This document shows, piece by piece, positions 25,097 through 32,835 of a stretch of DNA of 64,000 nt. A program made the translations under genes and the position numbers. Source of the DNA: Agromyces sp. 3263 (GTDB lineage: Bacteria > Actinomycetota > Actinomycetes > Actinomycetales > Microbacteriaceae); assembly GCF_031456545.1 (NCBI RefSeq), contig NZ_JAVDUV010000001.1:1240001-1304000 (forward strand), written 5' to 3'. The notes beneath the pieces are model-generated. The model did not search any database and was not told the origin of the DNA. It saw only the letters and a list, made by a program, of their open reading frames with translations. Numbering within the stretch: position 1 is the stretch's first letter; each line of letters starts with the position of its first letter.

Positions 25097-25433
25097 CCTG
25101 CTCGGCAGCGACGCGTTCGACGCCGACGGCCGCCGGCTCGGCGCGGTCCTCGACGTGCGGCTCGAGATCTCGGGCGCCCCCGCACAGCTGCTCGCCGAGA
25201 CCGTCGTCACGGGCGTGCTCGTGAGCTCGCACAGCCGCTTCTCGACGTGGGGGTACGAGCGTCGCGGCGAGGACGGTCCGTTCCTCATCGCGTGGCTGCA
25301 GCGCCGACTGCATCGCGGGTCGTTCCTCGTGGCGTGGGACGACGTGGAGCTCGTCGACGTCGGGCGAGTCGTGTTCCGCGCCGGGTACGAACAACTCGAC
25401 CCGATGCTGCCGCAGGCGCCGCGAGAAGCCTGA
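25083..25433 (+). CDS. PRC-barrel-like protein, second of two
   Basis: 116 residues starting MILSDLLGSDAFDADG. DADGRRLGAVLDVRLEISG resembles a PRC-barrel strand pair, followed by TGVLVSSHSRFSTWGYER. It overlaps the previous gene by 14 bases in another frame and ends the operon of lipoprotein, Nramp-like transporter and two barrel proteins. PRC-barrels sense or scaffold in several pathways; a regulatory role on the transporter is a guess. Confidence 0.62.
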   Translation: MILSDLLGSDAFDADGRRLGAVLDVRLEISGAPAQLLAETVVTGVLVSSHSRFSTWGYERRGEDGPFLIAWLQRRLHRGSFLVAWDDVELVDVGRVVFRAGYEQLDPMLPQAPREA

Positions 25434-25567
25434 GACCCGACGAACCGGCCAGTCCGGTTACTCGCCGCATTCGGTGGCGTCAAGGCCTCGCCGCGCTTCG
25501 ACCACGCGCGTAGCGTCCGGAGAAGCGGACGCCCCGAAGCATCCGCTCGCACGGAAGGAGCGACACC

Positions 25568-25849
25568 ATGGAACAGTCGATCGGTCGGGACACCGAACCG
25601 ACGACCCGGCCGGACGCGCCCGACGCCCGGCAGCCCGACGACGCCGAGCCCACCGGCGCGTCAGCCCACTCCCCCGAAGTCGACGCCGACATCCAGCGCC
25701 GCCTGCGCGACCTGCCACCCTCGAGGTACCGCGACGACACCGGCATCACCGACCTCGACGAGCTGCAACGCCACATCGACCCACTCGATCCGCGCAGACC
25801 GCGTCGCCTCACCGACGACCCGCTCGACCCCGAGCGCGACGCGCGCTGA
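25568..25849 (+). CDS. Small acidic hypothetical protein
   Basis: 93 residues, rich in Asp, Pro and Arg, without hydrophobic core, probably disordered (TDLDELQRHIDPLDPRRPRR). A clear GGAAGGAG site stands 8 bases before ATG. Upstream, TAGCGT at 25511-25516 with TCAAGG 31 bases earlier is an arrangement also seen before the SDR and the 40226 gene. Similar to the small acidic proteins at 40.2-40.8 kb in style only. Unknown function. Confidence 0.6.
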   Translation: MEQSIGRDTEPTTRPDAPDARQPDDAEPTGASAHSPEVDADIQRRLRDLPPSRYRDDTGITDLDELQRHIDPLDPRRPRRLTDDPLDPERDAR

Positions 25850-25851
25850 TC

Positions 25852-25892
25852 GCGGACGGGCGGCCCCGGCCCTTCGGCCCGCAGCCGTCCGC
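25852..25892. terminator. Bidirectional hairpin between convergent genes
   Basis: GCGGACGG and CCGTCCGC form an 8-bp stem enclosing further GC-rich self-complementary sequence, 2 bases after the small acidic gene and 13 bases from the convergent permease stop. Confidence 0.55.
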
Positions 25893-25896
25893 CCGC

Positions 25897-25920
25897 TTCA
25901 GCCCTTCAGCCCTTCAGCCC
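25897..25920. repeat. TTCAGCCC tandem repeat (x3) at the permease stop
   Basis: Three perfect 8-base units at 25897, 25905 and 25913. The permease TGA (complement of 25906-25908) lies in the middle unit. Because the unit is not a multiple of 3, gain or loss of a unit would change the last residues of the permease. Confidence 0.7.
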
Positions 25921-26871
25921 TGACGACGCGACGCCGTCGATGATCTGCCGCTGCGCGATGAAGAACACGATGATCATCGGGATCGTGGTGATCACGCTCG
26001 CCGTGACGATGATCTCCCAATGCCACTCGCCGCCGAACCCGAAGGCGTCGACGAGCGACTTCAGCCCGCGGGGCACGGTGAACGTCGCCGAGTCCCGCAG
26101 GTAGATGAGCGCCCGCATCAGGTCGGTCCACACGGCCTGCACCTCGAACACGAGCACGACGGCGAGCGCCGGCTTGCAGAGCGGCAGGGCGATGCGCCAG
26201 AACACCCCGAACTGGGATGCCCCGTCGATGCGTGCCGCCTCGAAGAGGTCGCGCGGCAGCCCGAGGAAGAACTGTCGCAGCAGGAAGATGTAGAACGCGC
26301 TGCCGAAGAGGTTGCCGGCCCACAGCGGGGTCAGCGTGCCCACTTGGCCCAGCCCGTTCCAGATCAGGAACGTCGGGATCATCGTGACGGCGCCGGGCAG
26401 CATCATCGTCGCGAGCACCAGTGCGAACAGCGCGCCTCGCCCGCGGAACCGGAAGTAGGCGAACCCCCACGCGACCATGGCGCTCGAGAACGTCACCGTC
26501 ACCGCGGCCAGCACCGTGACGATGACCGTGTTCATCAGCCACAGCCCGAGCGGCGCCTGCTGCCAGACCGTCACGTAGTTGTCGAGCGTGAACGTGTCGG
26601 GGATGAGCTTGTTGTCGAAGACCTCGGTGCGCGGCTTGAACGACGCGCTGACGAGCCACACGAACGGGTAGACGAAGATCACGCCGAGCAGCGTGAGCGC
26701 GATCCACGCGAAGACGCGGCTCGCGCGCGTGCGCGGGCGTCGTCCGCCGTCACGCAGCGCAGTGGCATCCGTCGGCGGCACGGTGGTCGCGGCCGCGGCC
26801 ACCGCAGCATCGCGCCTGGGGGCGGGAGCGGCGGCGCCCCCGACGGGCAGGTCGACATCGACGCCGGTCAT
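25906..26871 (-). CDS. Carbohydrate ABC transporter permease (MalG-like), second locus
   Basis: 321 residues with six TM segments and EAA loop DLFEAARIDGASQFGVFWRI. The cytoplasmic N terminus (about 50 residues) is Ala/Pro-rich. Its ATG overlaps the upstream permease stop by 4 bases (ATGA). Third gene of a binding protein-permease-permease operon. No ATPase in the locus, as in the first sugar operon. Confidence 0.9.
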   Translation of the reverse strand: MTGVDVDLPVGGAAAPAPRRDAAVAAAATTVPPTDATALRDGGRRPRTRASRVFAWIALTLLGVIFVYPFVWLVSASFKPRTEVFDNKLIPDTFTLDNYVTVWQQAPLGLWLMNTVIVTVLAAVTVTFSSAMVAWGFAYFRFRGRGALFALVLATMMLPGAVTMIPTFLIWNGLGQVGTLTPLWAGNLFGSAFYIFLLRQFFLGLPRDLFEAARIDGASQFGVFWRIALPLCKPALAVVLVFEVQAVWTDLMRALIYLRDSATFTVPRGLKSLVDAFGFGGEWHWEIIVTASVITTIPMIIVFFIAQRQIIDGVASSGLKG

Positions 26872-27842
26872 CGGTCCCCCTCGTAGTAGACGAATCGGCG
26901 AGACACGATCAGCTGGATCGCCGTCACGATCATGATGACGACGAAGAGCCCCCACGCCATCGCCGATGCGTAGCCCATGTTCAGGAACTCGAACGCCTGC
27001 TGGAACAGGTAGATCGAGTAGAAGAGCGCGGCGTCATTGCTGTACGTCGTGTTGCCGGCGCCGAAGAAGGCCGTATACGCCTCGTCGAACGTCTGCAGGG
27101 CCGCAATGGTGTTCACGATGATGACGAAGAACAGCGCCGGGCTGATCATCGGCAGCGTGATGCTGAACGACGTGCGCCAGAAGCCGGCGCCGTCGAGCTT
27201 CGCCGACTCGTAGAGCTCGGTCGGCACGTTCCGCAGGGCGGCCAGCAGGATGATGATGGACGCACCGACGGTCCACAGCGACATCAGGATCAAGCCCGGC
27301 TTCACCCACGCGGGGTCCGTCGTCCATGCCGGCCCGTTGATGCCGAACCAGCCGAGCACCGTGTTCAGGAGCCCGTTCTGGCCGTTGAACAGCAGCAGGA
27401 AGAGCACGCCGACCGCCACGGGAGGGGTCATCTTCGGGAGGAAGAACACCGTGCGGAAGAATCCCGACGCCCGTCCCGCGCGATCGAGCAGCAGCGCGAG
27501 CGTGAGCGAGACGATGACGTAGAGCGGCACCTGCAGCAGCGTGAAGAACACCGTGTTGCCGAGGGCCAGCAGGATCTTCGGGTCGGACCCCATCTCGACG
27601 TAGTTCTGGAACCCGACGAAGTTCGGGTCGTTGATCACGTCGTAGTCGGTGAGCGACAGGTAGCCGCTGTAGATCATCGGCCACGCCGTGAAGACGACGA
27701 ACCCGATCATCCATGGGCTGAGGAAGAGCAGCGCCGACAGCACGTTGCGCCGGCGAGCCCGACGGCGGCCCCGCTCGCGCTCGCCCGGGGCGGCGGAGTG
27801 CTCCTGCACTCGGCCGCCCGGGCGGGCCGGTGCGATGGTCAC
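26868..27842 (-). CDS. Carbohydrate ABC transporter permease (MalF-like), second locus
   Basis: 324 residues, GTG start, six TM segments after a very Arg-rich N terminus (GERERGRRRARRRN). EAA loop ELYESAKLDGAGFWRTSFSI. It overlaps both neighbours by 4 bases, unlike the first sugar operon, where a hairpin-bearing gap separates the binding protein. Substrate depends on the binding protein. Confidence 0.9.
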   Translation of the reverse strand: MTIAPARPGGRVQEHSAAPGERERGRRRARRRNVLSALLFLSPWMIGFVVFTAWPMIYSGYLSLTDYDVINDPNFVGFQNYVEMGSDPKILLALGNTVFFTLLQVPLYVIVSLTLALLLDRAGRASGFFRTVFFLPKMTPPVAVGVLFLLLFNGQNGLLNTVLGWFGINGPAWTTDPAWVKPGLILMSLWTVGASIIILLAALRNVPTELYESAKLDGAGFWRTSFSITLPMISPALFFVIIVNTIAALQTFDEAYTAFFGAGNTTYSNDAALFYSIYLFQQAFEFLNMGYASAMAWGLFVVIMIVTAIQLIVSRRFVYYEGDR

Positions 27843-29221
27843 TGGTCACCGCCGTCCTCGAGCTTCTTCCAGCCCTCGTCGAGGGCCTTCTGCGCGGTCT
27901 CCTGCGCCTTGCCGAGCGCCTCCTCGGGGGTGGCCTGGCCGTTCAGCACGCTGTTCACCGCGTCCTGCATCGCCTGCTCGAACTCGGCGTCGGCGGGGTT
28001 GGCCGGCAGCGACACCGTGTGGTCGTTCGCCTCGTACATGGCCTCGATGCCCGAGTCCCACGGCTCCCCGCCCGACGTCACCATCTCGCGGATCTGCTCG
28101 TCGGCGGTGGTGTTGCCGGTCAGGATGCCGGTGAACGGCTTGCCCTCGGCCTCACGAGCGCTGATGCGAGCCTCCGCGGCGGCCTTCCACGCGTCCACCG
28201 AGGTCATGGCCTTGGCCCAGCGGCACGCCGCCGCGGCGTTCTTCGTGCCGGACGGGATGGCCCACGCCGAACCGCCGGCGAAGGCGATGGGGTCGCCCGA
28301 CGTCGTGCGCACGGTGTCGAACGCCATCGGGGCATCCGGCGACACCTCGTTCAGCACGTTGATGTACCACTGCTCCATCGGCATGGCGCCGAGCACGTTC
28401 GTGGCGAACTGGTTGCCCTCACCGAAGAAGTCGGCGGAGTCGCGGAACGCCTTCACGGCGCTGAAGCCGCCCTGGTCGTCGTAGATGCCGACCGCCCAGG
28501 TGAGCGAGTCGATCGCTTCCTGCGAGTCGAGGCTCGCCGTCTTGCCGTCCTCGGAGAGCAGGGACCCGCCGGCGGCGGCGACCCAGAGCGGCAGGAACTC
28601 GGGCAGCTTGGAGTCCACGCCGATGACGCTGAGCGAGCCGCCGTCGGACTTCGTGAGCGCCTTGTTCGCGGCGGTCATCGCCTCGCGATCGGAGCCGTTC
28701 ACGTCCTCGATCGTGAGCCCGGCGGCCGACAGGAGGTCGGCGTTCGCCATGGTGACCTGCACCTGGTTGAACTCGGGGATGCCGTAGACCTTGCCGTCGA
28801 GCGTGACCTGGTCGACGGCGGACTCGCGGAACTGCTCCATCTCGATGCCCTCGCCGTCGATGCAGCGGTCCAGCGGGATGATCGCGCCGCGGGCCGCGAG
28901 CGAGCCGACCTGGTCGCGGTCGGCGTAGAGCAGCTCCGGCGGCTCACCGGATGCCACGGCCGAGAGGAACTGCTGGATGTCGAGGTCGCCCTCGATGAGC
29001 TTCACTTTCACGTCGCCGAGCTCGCCCTTGGCGTAGTCGACGCGGGAGGTGGCGACCTCGTCGACGCCGGAGAAGCCCATGACCGAGAGGTCGCCGCTGA
29101 GCTCGGCATCGGGGTCGTAGTCCGCATCGTCCGAGGCTGCGCCGCCCGTCCCCACCGCGCACCCGCTGAGCGCCAGGGCGGTCGCCGCCGCGAGCGCCAA
29201 TCCGATTCGAGCACGATGCAT
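27839..29221 (-). CDS. Sugar-binding lipoprotein, second locus
   Basis: 460 residues. Signal peptide MHRARIGLALAAATALALSG with the lipobox ending at Cys21. The family 1 solute-binding fold is seen in IQQFLSAVASGEPPELLYAD and GKVYGIPEFNQVQVTMAN. It heads an operon with two permeases. The promoter region contains two LacI-type palindromes (29278-29293 and 29307-29318). No glycosidase or regulator lies beside it, so the sugar cannot be guessed. Confidence 0.9.
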   Translation of the reverse strand: MHRARIGLALAAATALALSGCAVGTGGAASDDADYDPDAELSGDLSVMGFSGVDEVATSRVDYAKGELGDVKVKLIEGDLDIQQFLSAVASGEPPELLYADRDQVGSLAARGAIIPLDRCIDGEGIEMEQFRESAVDQVTLDGKVYGIPEFNQVQVTMANADLLSAAGLTIEDVNGSDREAMTAANKALTKSDGGSLSVIGVDSKLPEFLPLWVAAAGGSLLSEDGKTASLDSQEAIDSLTWAVGIYDDQGGFSAVKAFRDSADFFGEGNQFATNVLGAMPMEQWYINVLNEVSPDAPMAFDTVRTTSGDPIAFAGGSAWAIPSGTKNAAAACRWAKAMTSVDAWKAAAEARISAREAEGKPFTGILTGNTTADEQIREMVTSGGEPWDSGIEAMYEANDHTVSLPANPADAEFEQAMQDAVNSVLNGQATPEEALGKAQETAQKALDEGWKKLEDGGDQ

Positions 29222-29277
29222 GGTGAGCCTCCGTTTCGGGCACCGGCTGGTGGCCGGTTCACCGTCACGGTAGGTAC

Positions 29278-29293
29278 CGAGAAGCGCTTCTCG
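29278..29293. promoter_or_regulatory. LacI-type operator, perfect 16-bp palindrome
   Basis: CGAGAAGCGCTTCTCG is a perfect palindrome with the central CpG and AAGCGCTT core typical of LacI/CcpA-like sites. It lies 57 bases upstream of the binding-protein ATG. Its centre is 27 bases from that of a second copy, allowing co-operative binding of two dimers. Confidence 0.7.
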
Positions 29294-29306
29294 TCAGGGG
29301 CTTGAC

Positions 29307-29318
29307 AGAAGCGCTTCT
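29307..29318. promoter_or_regulatory. Second LacI-type operator AGAAGCGCTTCT
   Basis: Perfect 12-bp palindrome sharing the AGAAGCGCTTCT core of the site at 29278-29293. It lies 18 bases from the end of the alcohol dehydrogenase gene (stop at 29337), so it serves the sugar operon. No LacI-family gene lies within 6 kb, and the window's single LacI gene is associated with a different candidate site. Confidence 0.65.
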
Positions 29319-29336
29319 CCAAGAAATGACGCTCGA

Positions 29337-30512
29337 TCAGGGCTTCAGGATGACTTTGATGCAGCCGTCCTCCTTGTCGCGGAACTTCTCGTACATCTCG
29401 GGCGCCTGCTCGAGCGGCACGCGGTGCGTGGCGAGGTCCTCGAGTCCCAACGGATCCGCCGGGTCCTCGGCGAGCGGCAGCAGCTCGGGAAGCCAGTGAT
29501 GCACGTTGCACTGGCCGAACCGCATGGTGAGCTGCTTGTCGAAGATCGTCATGAGCGGCATCGGGTCGAGCGAGCCCGCGTACACGCCGCTCACCGACAC
29601 GGTGCCACCGCGCCGCACGAGGTCGATGGCCAGGTCGATGGCGGCGAGGCGGTCGAGCCCGGCGTTGATCATGAGGGGCTTCGCCAGGCCGTCGGGCAGC
29701 ACCCCGACCGCGGCCTGGGCGAAGGCGGTGGCCGGGTTGCCGTGCGCCTCCAGGCCGACGGCGTCCACCACGCCGTCGGGCCCGCGGCCCTCGGTCGCAT
29801 CGCGGATGACGGATGCCAGGTCGTCGTCGAGGTCGTGCACGATCGCGCCGTGGCGCTCCGCCATGAGCCGCCGCTCGGGCACCGGGTCGACGGCGTGCAC
29901 CGTGACGTCGTGGTGGCGTGCGATCCGCGCCACGAGCTGCCCCACCGGGCCCAGGCCGAGCACGGTGAGGGTTCCCCCTGGCACCACGCCCGCGTAGCGG
30001 AACCCCTGCCATGCCGTGGGCAGGATGTCACTGAGGAAGAGGTAGCGCTCATCCGGCAGGTCGCGTCCGACCACCTGCGCGTTGGCATCTGCCCGACGCA
30101 CACGCAGGTACTCCGCCTGCCCGCCCGGCACGGACCCGTACAGCTCGGTGTAGCCGTAGAGCTCGGCCCCGGTGCCCTGGTCTCGGTTCTGGGTCGTCTC
30201 GCACTGCGTCGTCAGGCCTCGGGCGCACATGAAGCAGTGCCCGCACGAGATCACGAACGGCACGACCACCCGGTCGCCGACGGCCACCCGGCGCACCTCC
30301 GCGCCGACCGCCTCGACGACGCCCATCGTCTCGTGCCCGAGGATGTCGCCGCGGTGCAGGAACGGCCCGAACAGGTCGTAGAGGTGCAGGTCGGAGCCGC
30401 AGATCGCGGTGGAGGTCACTCGCACGACCGCGTCGGTGGGATCGAGGATGGTCGCGTCGGGAACGTCGACGACCCGGACGTCCTTGGTGGCATGCCAGGT
30501 GAGCGCTTTCAT
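29337..30512 (-). CDS. Zinc-dependent alcohol dehydrogenase (formaldehyde dehydrogenase-like)
   Basis: 391-residue MDR-superfamily oxidoreductase. Catalytic zinc ligands: Cys in STAICGSDLH and the His-Glu of LGHETMG. Structural zinc: a short cluster CGHCFMCARGLTTQCE. NAD(P) fold: VLGLGPVGQLV. The long insert after the zinc cluster and the C-terminal MPLMTIFDKQLTMRFGQCNVH match the glutathione-independent formaldehyde dehydrogenase/threonine dehydrogenase-like branch. Substrate is probably an alcohol or aldehyde. Starts at MKALTWHATK. Same strand as, but separate from, the sugar operon. Confidence 0.88.
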   Translation of the reverse strand: MKALTWHATKDVRVVDVPDATILDPTDAVVRVTSTAICGSDLHLYDLFGPFLHRGDILGHETMGVVEAVGAEVRRVAVGDRVVVPFVISCGHCFMCARGLTTQCETTQNRDQGTGAELYGYTELYGSVPGGQAEYLRVRRADANAQVVGRDLPDERYLFLSDILPTAWQGFRYAGVVPGGTLTVLGLGPVGQLVARIARHHDVTVHAVDPVPERRLMAERHGAIVHDLDDDLASVIRDATEGRGPDGVVDAVGLEAHGNPATAFAQAAVGVLPDGLAKPLMINAGLDRLAAIDLAIDLVRRGGTVSVSGVYAGSLDPMPLMTIFDKQLTMRFGQCNVHHWLPELLPLAEDPADPLGLEDLATHRVPLEQAPEMYEKFRDKEDGCIKVILKP

Positions 30513-30633
30513 GCCCTCGTTCCTACGCGGCGACCCTCGCCCGTGGCAGGGGGTTGACGCCACCGCGGCTCCATCCCCGGCCCGCCGGCCGCGCCCGTAT
30601 CGACGGGGCTCGGGCGGCGACTAGAGTCTCGGC

Positions 30634-30957
30634 ATGGGCAAGTTCATCTACAACTCGTCAGCGCGCGAGATCGACATCGACGACCGCACCCTGGCCCACC
30701 TGCGCGTCGCGATCCTCAACAAGCTGCGGCGTTCCGAGAGCTTCTCGATGACGTGGGAGCACGGCGTCGAGAACGGCAGCGGCCGCACGACGATCTGGCT
30801 GCACGAGTCCATTCCCCTGCAGTTCGTCTTCAGCGGCAACCGCACGCCCAAGCTCAACAAGCTGTGGATCGAGCAGCTGCTGCTCTCGGCGAACAGCACG
30901 TCGGGCCTCCAGTTCGTGCCCGAGCCCGCCGAGAACGAGCCGATCGACGCCGACTGA
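30634..30957 (+). CDS. Small conserved Microbacteriaceae protein (DUF7882-like), paralogue 1
   Basis: 107 residues (MGKFIYNSSA). Shares with paralogues at 31902-32294 and 34995-35339 the pattern DRxLAHLxxAIxxKLRR, ESF, GRxTxWLHxSIPL, FVF and WIEEL..SANSTxG. From memory this family is catalogued as DUF7882 and is often mislabelled ATP-dependent DNA ligase; no ligase motif is present. Function unknown. All three copies surround the ligD/ku and topoisomerase genes. A TAGAGT -10 lies shortly upstream. Confidence 0.75.
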   Translation: MGKFIYNSSAREIDIDDRTLAHLRVAILNKLRRSESFSMTWEHGVENGSGRTTIWLHESIPLQFVFSGNRTPKLNKLWIEQLLLSANSTSGLQFVPEPAENEPIDAD

Positions 30958-31084
30958 CCCGCCCGAGCACCTCCCCGACCGGGTAGCAGGAGCCCGCGGA
31001 AGCGGCAAGCCCCTCGTGACCGAACGCGGGCCTTCCTAACGTGGTTCGGGGCGCATCACCGTGCCCGGAACGGAGGACCGCATC

Positions 31085-31579
31085 ATGAGCACGACCCTGA
31101 CCGCGTCGACCGAGGTGGACGTTCCTGTTCGCGTGGCGTACGACCAGTGGACCCAGTTCGAGTCGTTCCCCGAGTTCCTCGGCGGCGTCGACCGCGTGAC
31201 CCAGCTGAGCTCGACGATGACCCACTGGGTCGTGTCGATCGGCGGCGTGAAGCGCGAGTTCGACGCCGAGATCGTCGACCAGGTGCCCGACCGGCACGTG
31301 GCCTGGCGCAGCGTGAACGAGGAGGTGCTGCACCGCGGAAGCGTGAGCTTCACTGAGCTCGACGCCGACCGCACCCGCATCGACCTCGAGATCGAGTGGG
31401 AGCCGGAGGGCTTCGTCGAGCAGGCCGGTGCGGCACTGCAACTCGACGACCTGCAGGTCAAGAGCGACCTCAAGCGCTTCAAGGAGTTCATCGAGCGTCG
31501 CGGCGCCGAGACCGGCGCCTGGCGCGGCGAGGTGCACGAGGGCGAGCGGACGGACCGCTCGGGCAGCGGCGTCGTCTGA
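31085..31579 (+). CDS. SRPBCC-family protein (cyclase/dehydrase-like)
   Basis: 164 residues. Starts MSTTLTASTEVDVPVRVAYDQ and continues QFESFPEFLGGVDRVTQL, the hallmark of the polyketide cyclase/dehydrase (START-like) fold, which forms a hydrophobic pocket. The C-terminal third is charged and ends in RTDRSGSGVV. Stand-alone versions like this are common in stress-linked actinobacterial loci; ligand unknown. A GGAGG site lies 8 bases before the ATG; an upstream in-frame ATG (31061) adds only 8 residues and is less likely. It is followed by a strong bidirectional terminator. Confidence 0.83.
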   Translation: MSTTLTASTEVDVPVRVAYDQWTQFESFPEFLGGVDRVTQLSSTMTHWVVSIGGVKREFDAEIVDQVPDRHVAWRSVNEEVLHRGSVSFTELDADRTRIDLEIEWEPEGFVEQAGAALQLDDLQVKSDLKRFKEFIERRGAETGAWRGEVHEGERTDRSGSGVV

Positions 31580-31603
31580 CGCGACGGATCGAACGGATGA
31601 CGG

Positions 31604-31628
31604 GACGCAGCCCCGCACGGGCTGCGTC
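31604..31628. terminator. Bidirectional terminator
   Basis: GACGCAGCCC with GGGCTGCGTC, a perfect 10-bp stem with a 5-base loop, placed exactly between the SRPBCC stop and the convergent 72-residue gene. Confidence 0.75.
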
Positions 31629-31638
31629 TCGTCGTGCG

Positions 31639-31857
31639 TCAGTCGACCGCCTCGATCTGGGTGATCACGAACTGCCGCTCGGCGAGTGACAGCCGATCGG
31701 GTGCCGTGCCGCCGGTGAGCGACATGATCTCCGCGACGGTCTCGGCGTCGAGGTCCGCCTCCAACCGAGCCAGCAGCCGATGCTTCGCCTCGATCGAGAG
31801 GTGCGGCCACCAGCGTTCGATCTCCGCGCGAGCCGCGGCATCCTGAGCGTTGTCCAT
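31639..31857 (-). CDS. Small hypothetical helical protein
   Basis: 72 residues starting MDNAQDAAARAEIE; almost wholly helical and acidic (HLSIEAKHRLLARLEADLDA). No family recognised. It lies 44 bases downstream of paralogue 2 of the small conserved family on the same strand, so the two probably share a transcript that ends at the terminator 31604-31628. Confidence 0.6.
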   Translation of the reverse strand: MDNAQDAAARAEIERWWPHLSIEAKHRLLARLEADLDAETVAEIMSLTGGTAPDRLSLAERQFVITQIEAVD

Positions 31858-31901
31858 CTGTGCTCCTCCTCCGGCGCTCCGCCGCGGCCGAGCTCGCTCG
31901 A

Positions 31902-32294
31902 CTACGCGGGCTGCGTCTCGCTGTCGACGTCGACCTGCTGCACATCGACGCCGACCTGCACCGGCTGACCCGGCACGGAAGTGATCGGATCGGTGTCGAG
32001 CTGCTCGGGAACCAGGCGGATGCCGCCCGTGCTGTTCGCCGATCGCATCAGCTCTTCGATCCAACTGCGACTCAGCTCGGGTGCGACGGGCTCGTCGAAG
32101 ACGAAGCGCAGCGGGATCGACGGGTGCAGCCAGAGCGTGCTGCGGCCACGCGGCTGGTCTTCGGCGTGCTGCCACGACAGGGTGAAGCTCTCGCCTCGGC
32201 GCAGCTTCGTCGTGATGGCGATCTTCAGGTGCGCGAGTGCCCGGTCCTCGATGCCGATCGGGGTGCCGGAGTCGCCGTAGTACAGGGTTCCCAC
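31902..32294 (-). CDS. Small conserved Microbacteriaceae protein (DUF7882-like), paralogue 2
   Basis: 130 residues, GTG start (MGTLYYGDSG). Closer to paralogue 3 than to paralogue 1: both read LYYG...PIGIEDRALAHLK, ITTKLRRGES, FVFDEP and WxEELMRSANSTGGI. The C-terminal 30 residues are a variable acidic/Gln tail. Function unknown. Followed on the same strand by the 72-residue gene. Confidence 0.75.
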   Translation of the reverse strand: MGTLYYGDSGTPIGIEDRALAHLKIAITTKLRRGESFTLSWQHAEDQPRGRSTLWLHPSIPLRFVFDEPVAPELSRSWIEELMRSANSTGGIRLVPEQLDTDPITSVPGQPVQVGVDVQQVDVDSETQPA

Positions 32295-32343
32295 CGCCTC
32301 AGCATACGTCCCGACGGCGGTTCCGGCACATATGGAAACGATC

Positions 32344-32373
32344 GGAGCGGGCGGCCCGAAGGCCGCCCGCTCC
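32344..32373 (-). terminator. Terminator of the 54-residue membrane protein gene
   Basis: GGAGCGGGCGGCC with its perfect complement, 13-bp stem and a CGAA tetraloop, 22 bases beyond the stop at 32395 on the minus strand. Confidence 0.8.
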
Positions 32374-32394
32374 CGTGTGAGGTCTCGCGATGGA

Positions 32395-32559
32395 TCAGAC
32401 CGTGCGGCGACCGCTGAGGTAGCGCACGAGGAACACGATGGCCGCGATGACCAGCAGCACGATTCCGACCCACAGCAGGAAGTTCAGCGTGGGCACGACG
32501 CCGCCCGTGATGAGCAGGATGATCGCGATGACGGCGAGGATGGCGACGAGGATGTTCAT
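32395..32559 (-). CDS. Very small two-TM membrane protein
   Basis: 54 residues, MNILVAILAVIAIILLITGG then FLLWVGIVLLVIAAIVFLVRYL and a basic RRTV tail: two TM helices with almost no soluble part. A GGAGA site lies 4 bases before ATG, and a terminator follows, so it is a genuine monocistronic gene. Similar tiny hydrophobic proteins are found in stress regulons of actinobacteria; no named family recognised. Confidence 0.75.
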   Translation of the reverse strand: MNILVAILAVIAIILLITGGVVPTLNFLLWVGIVLLVIAAIVFLVRYLSGRRTV

Positions 32560-32779
32560 GATCTCTCCTTCGTGTGATCCGCCCCCGTGATCGACGGGGT
32601 ACGGATTCCGGTGCCGCCGTTGCGGGCGGCGCCTCGGGACGCGGGTACGTCCATTCCATGAAGGTAGGGCCGCTGGAGGTGCGCCGCACAGGGGTTGACC
32701 GCTCTTCGCGCGGAGTGCTAATCGCGGTGGGAAAGCGCGGAAACCCGGGCTTCGCGGCATCCGATCGCCTGTCAACCCC

Positions 32780-32808
32780 CTGACTCGCGCGGAGGCCGCG
32801 CGTAGCGT
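32780..32808 (+). promoter_or_regulatory. Promoter of the SDR gene
   Basis: CTGACT (32780-32785), 17 bases, TAGCGT (32803-32808), 27 bases upstream of the ATG. TCAACC begins exactly 31 bases before TAGCGT, the same distance as in front of the 25568 gene. Confidence 0.45.
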
Positions 32809-32835
32809 GACTGCGGTCGAAGGGGGCGAACAACC

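Noticed and set aside
29302..29307. TTGACA on the plus strand between two LacI-type palindromes
   Set aside because: It would drive transcription into the alcohol dehydrogenase gene backwards; no good -10 follows. It is probably a chance match next to the palindrome.
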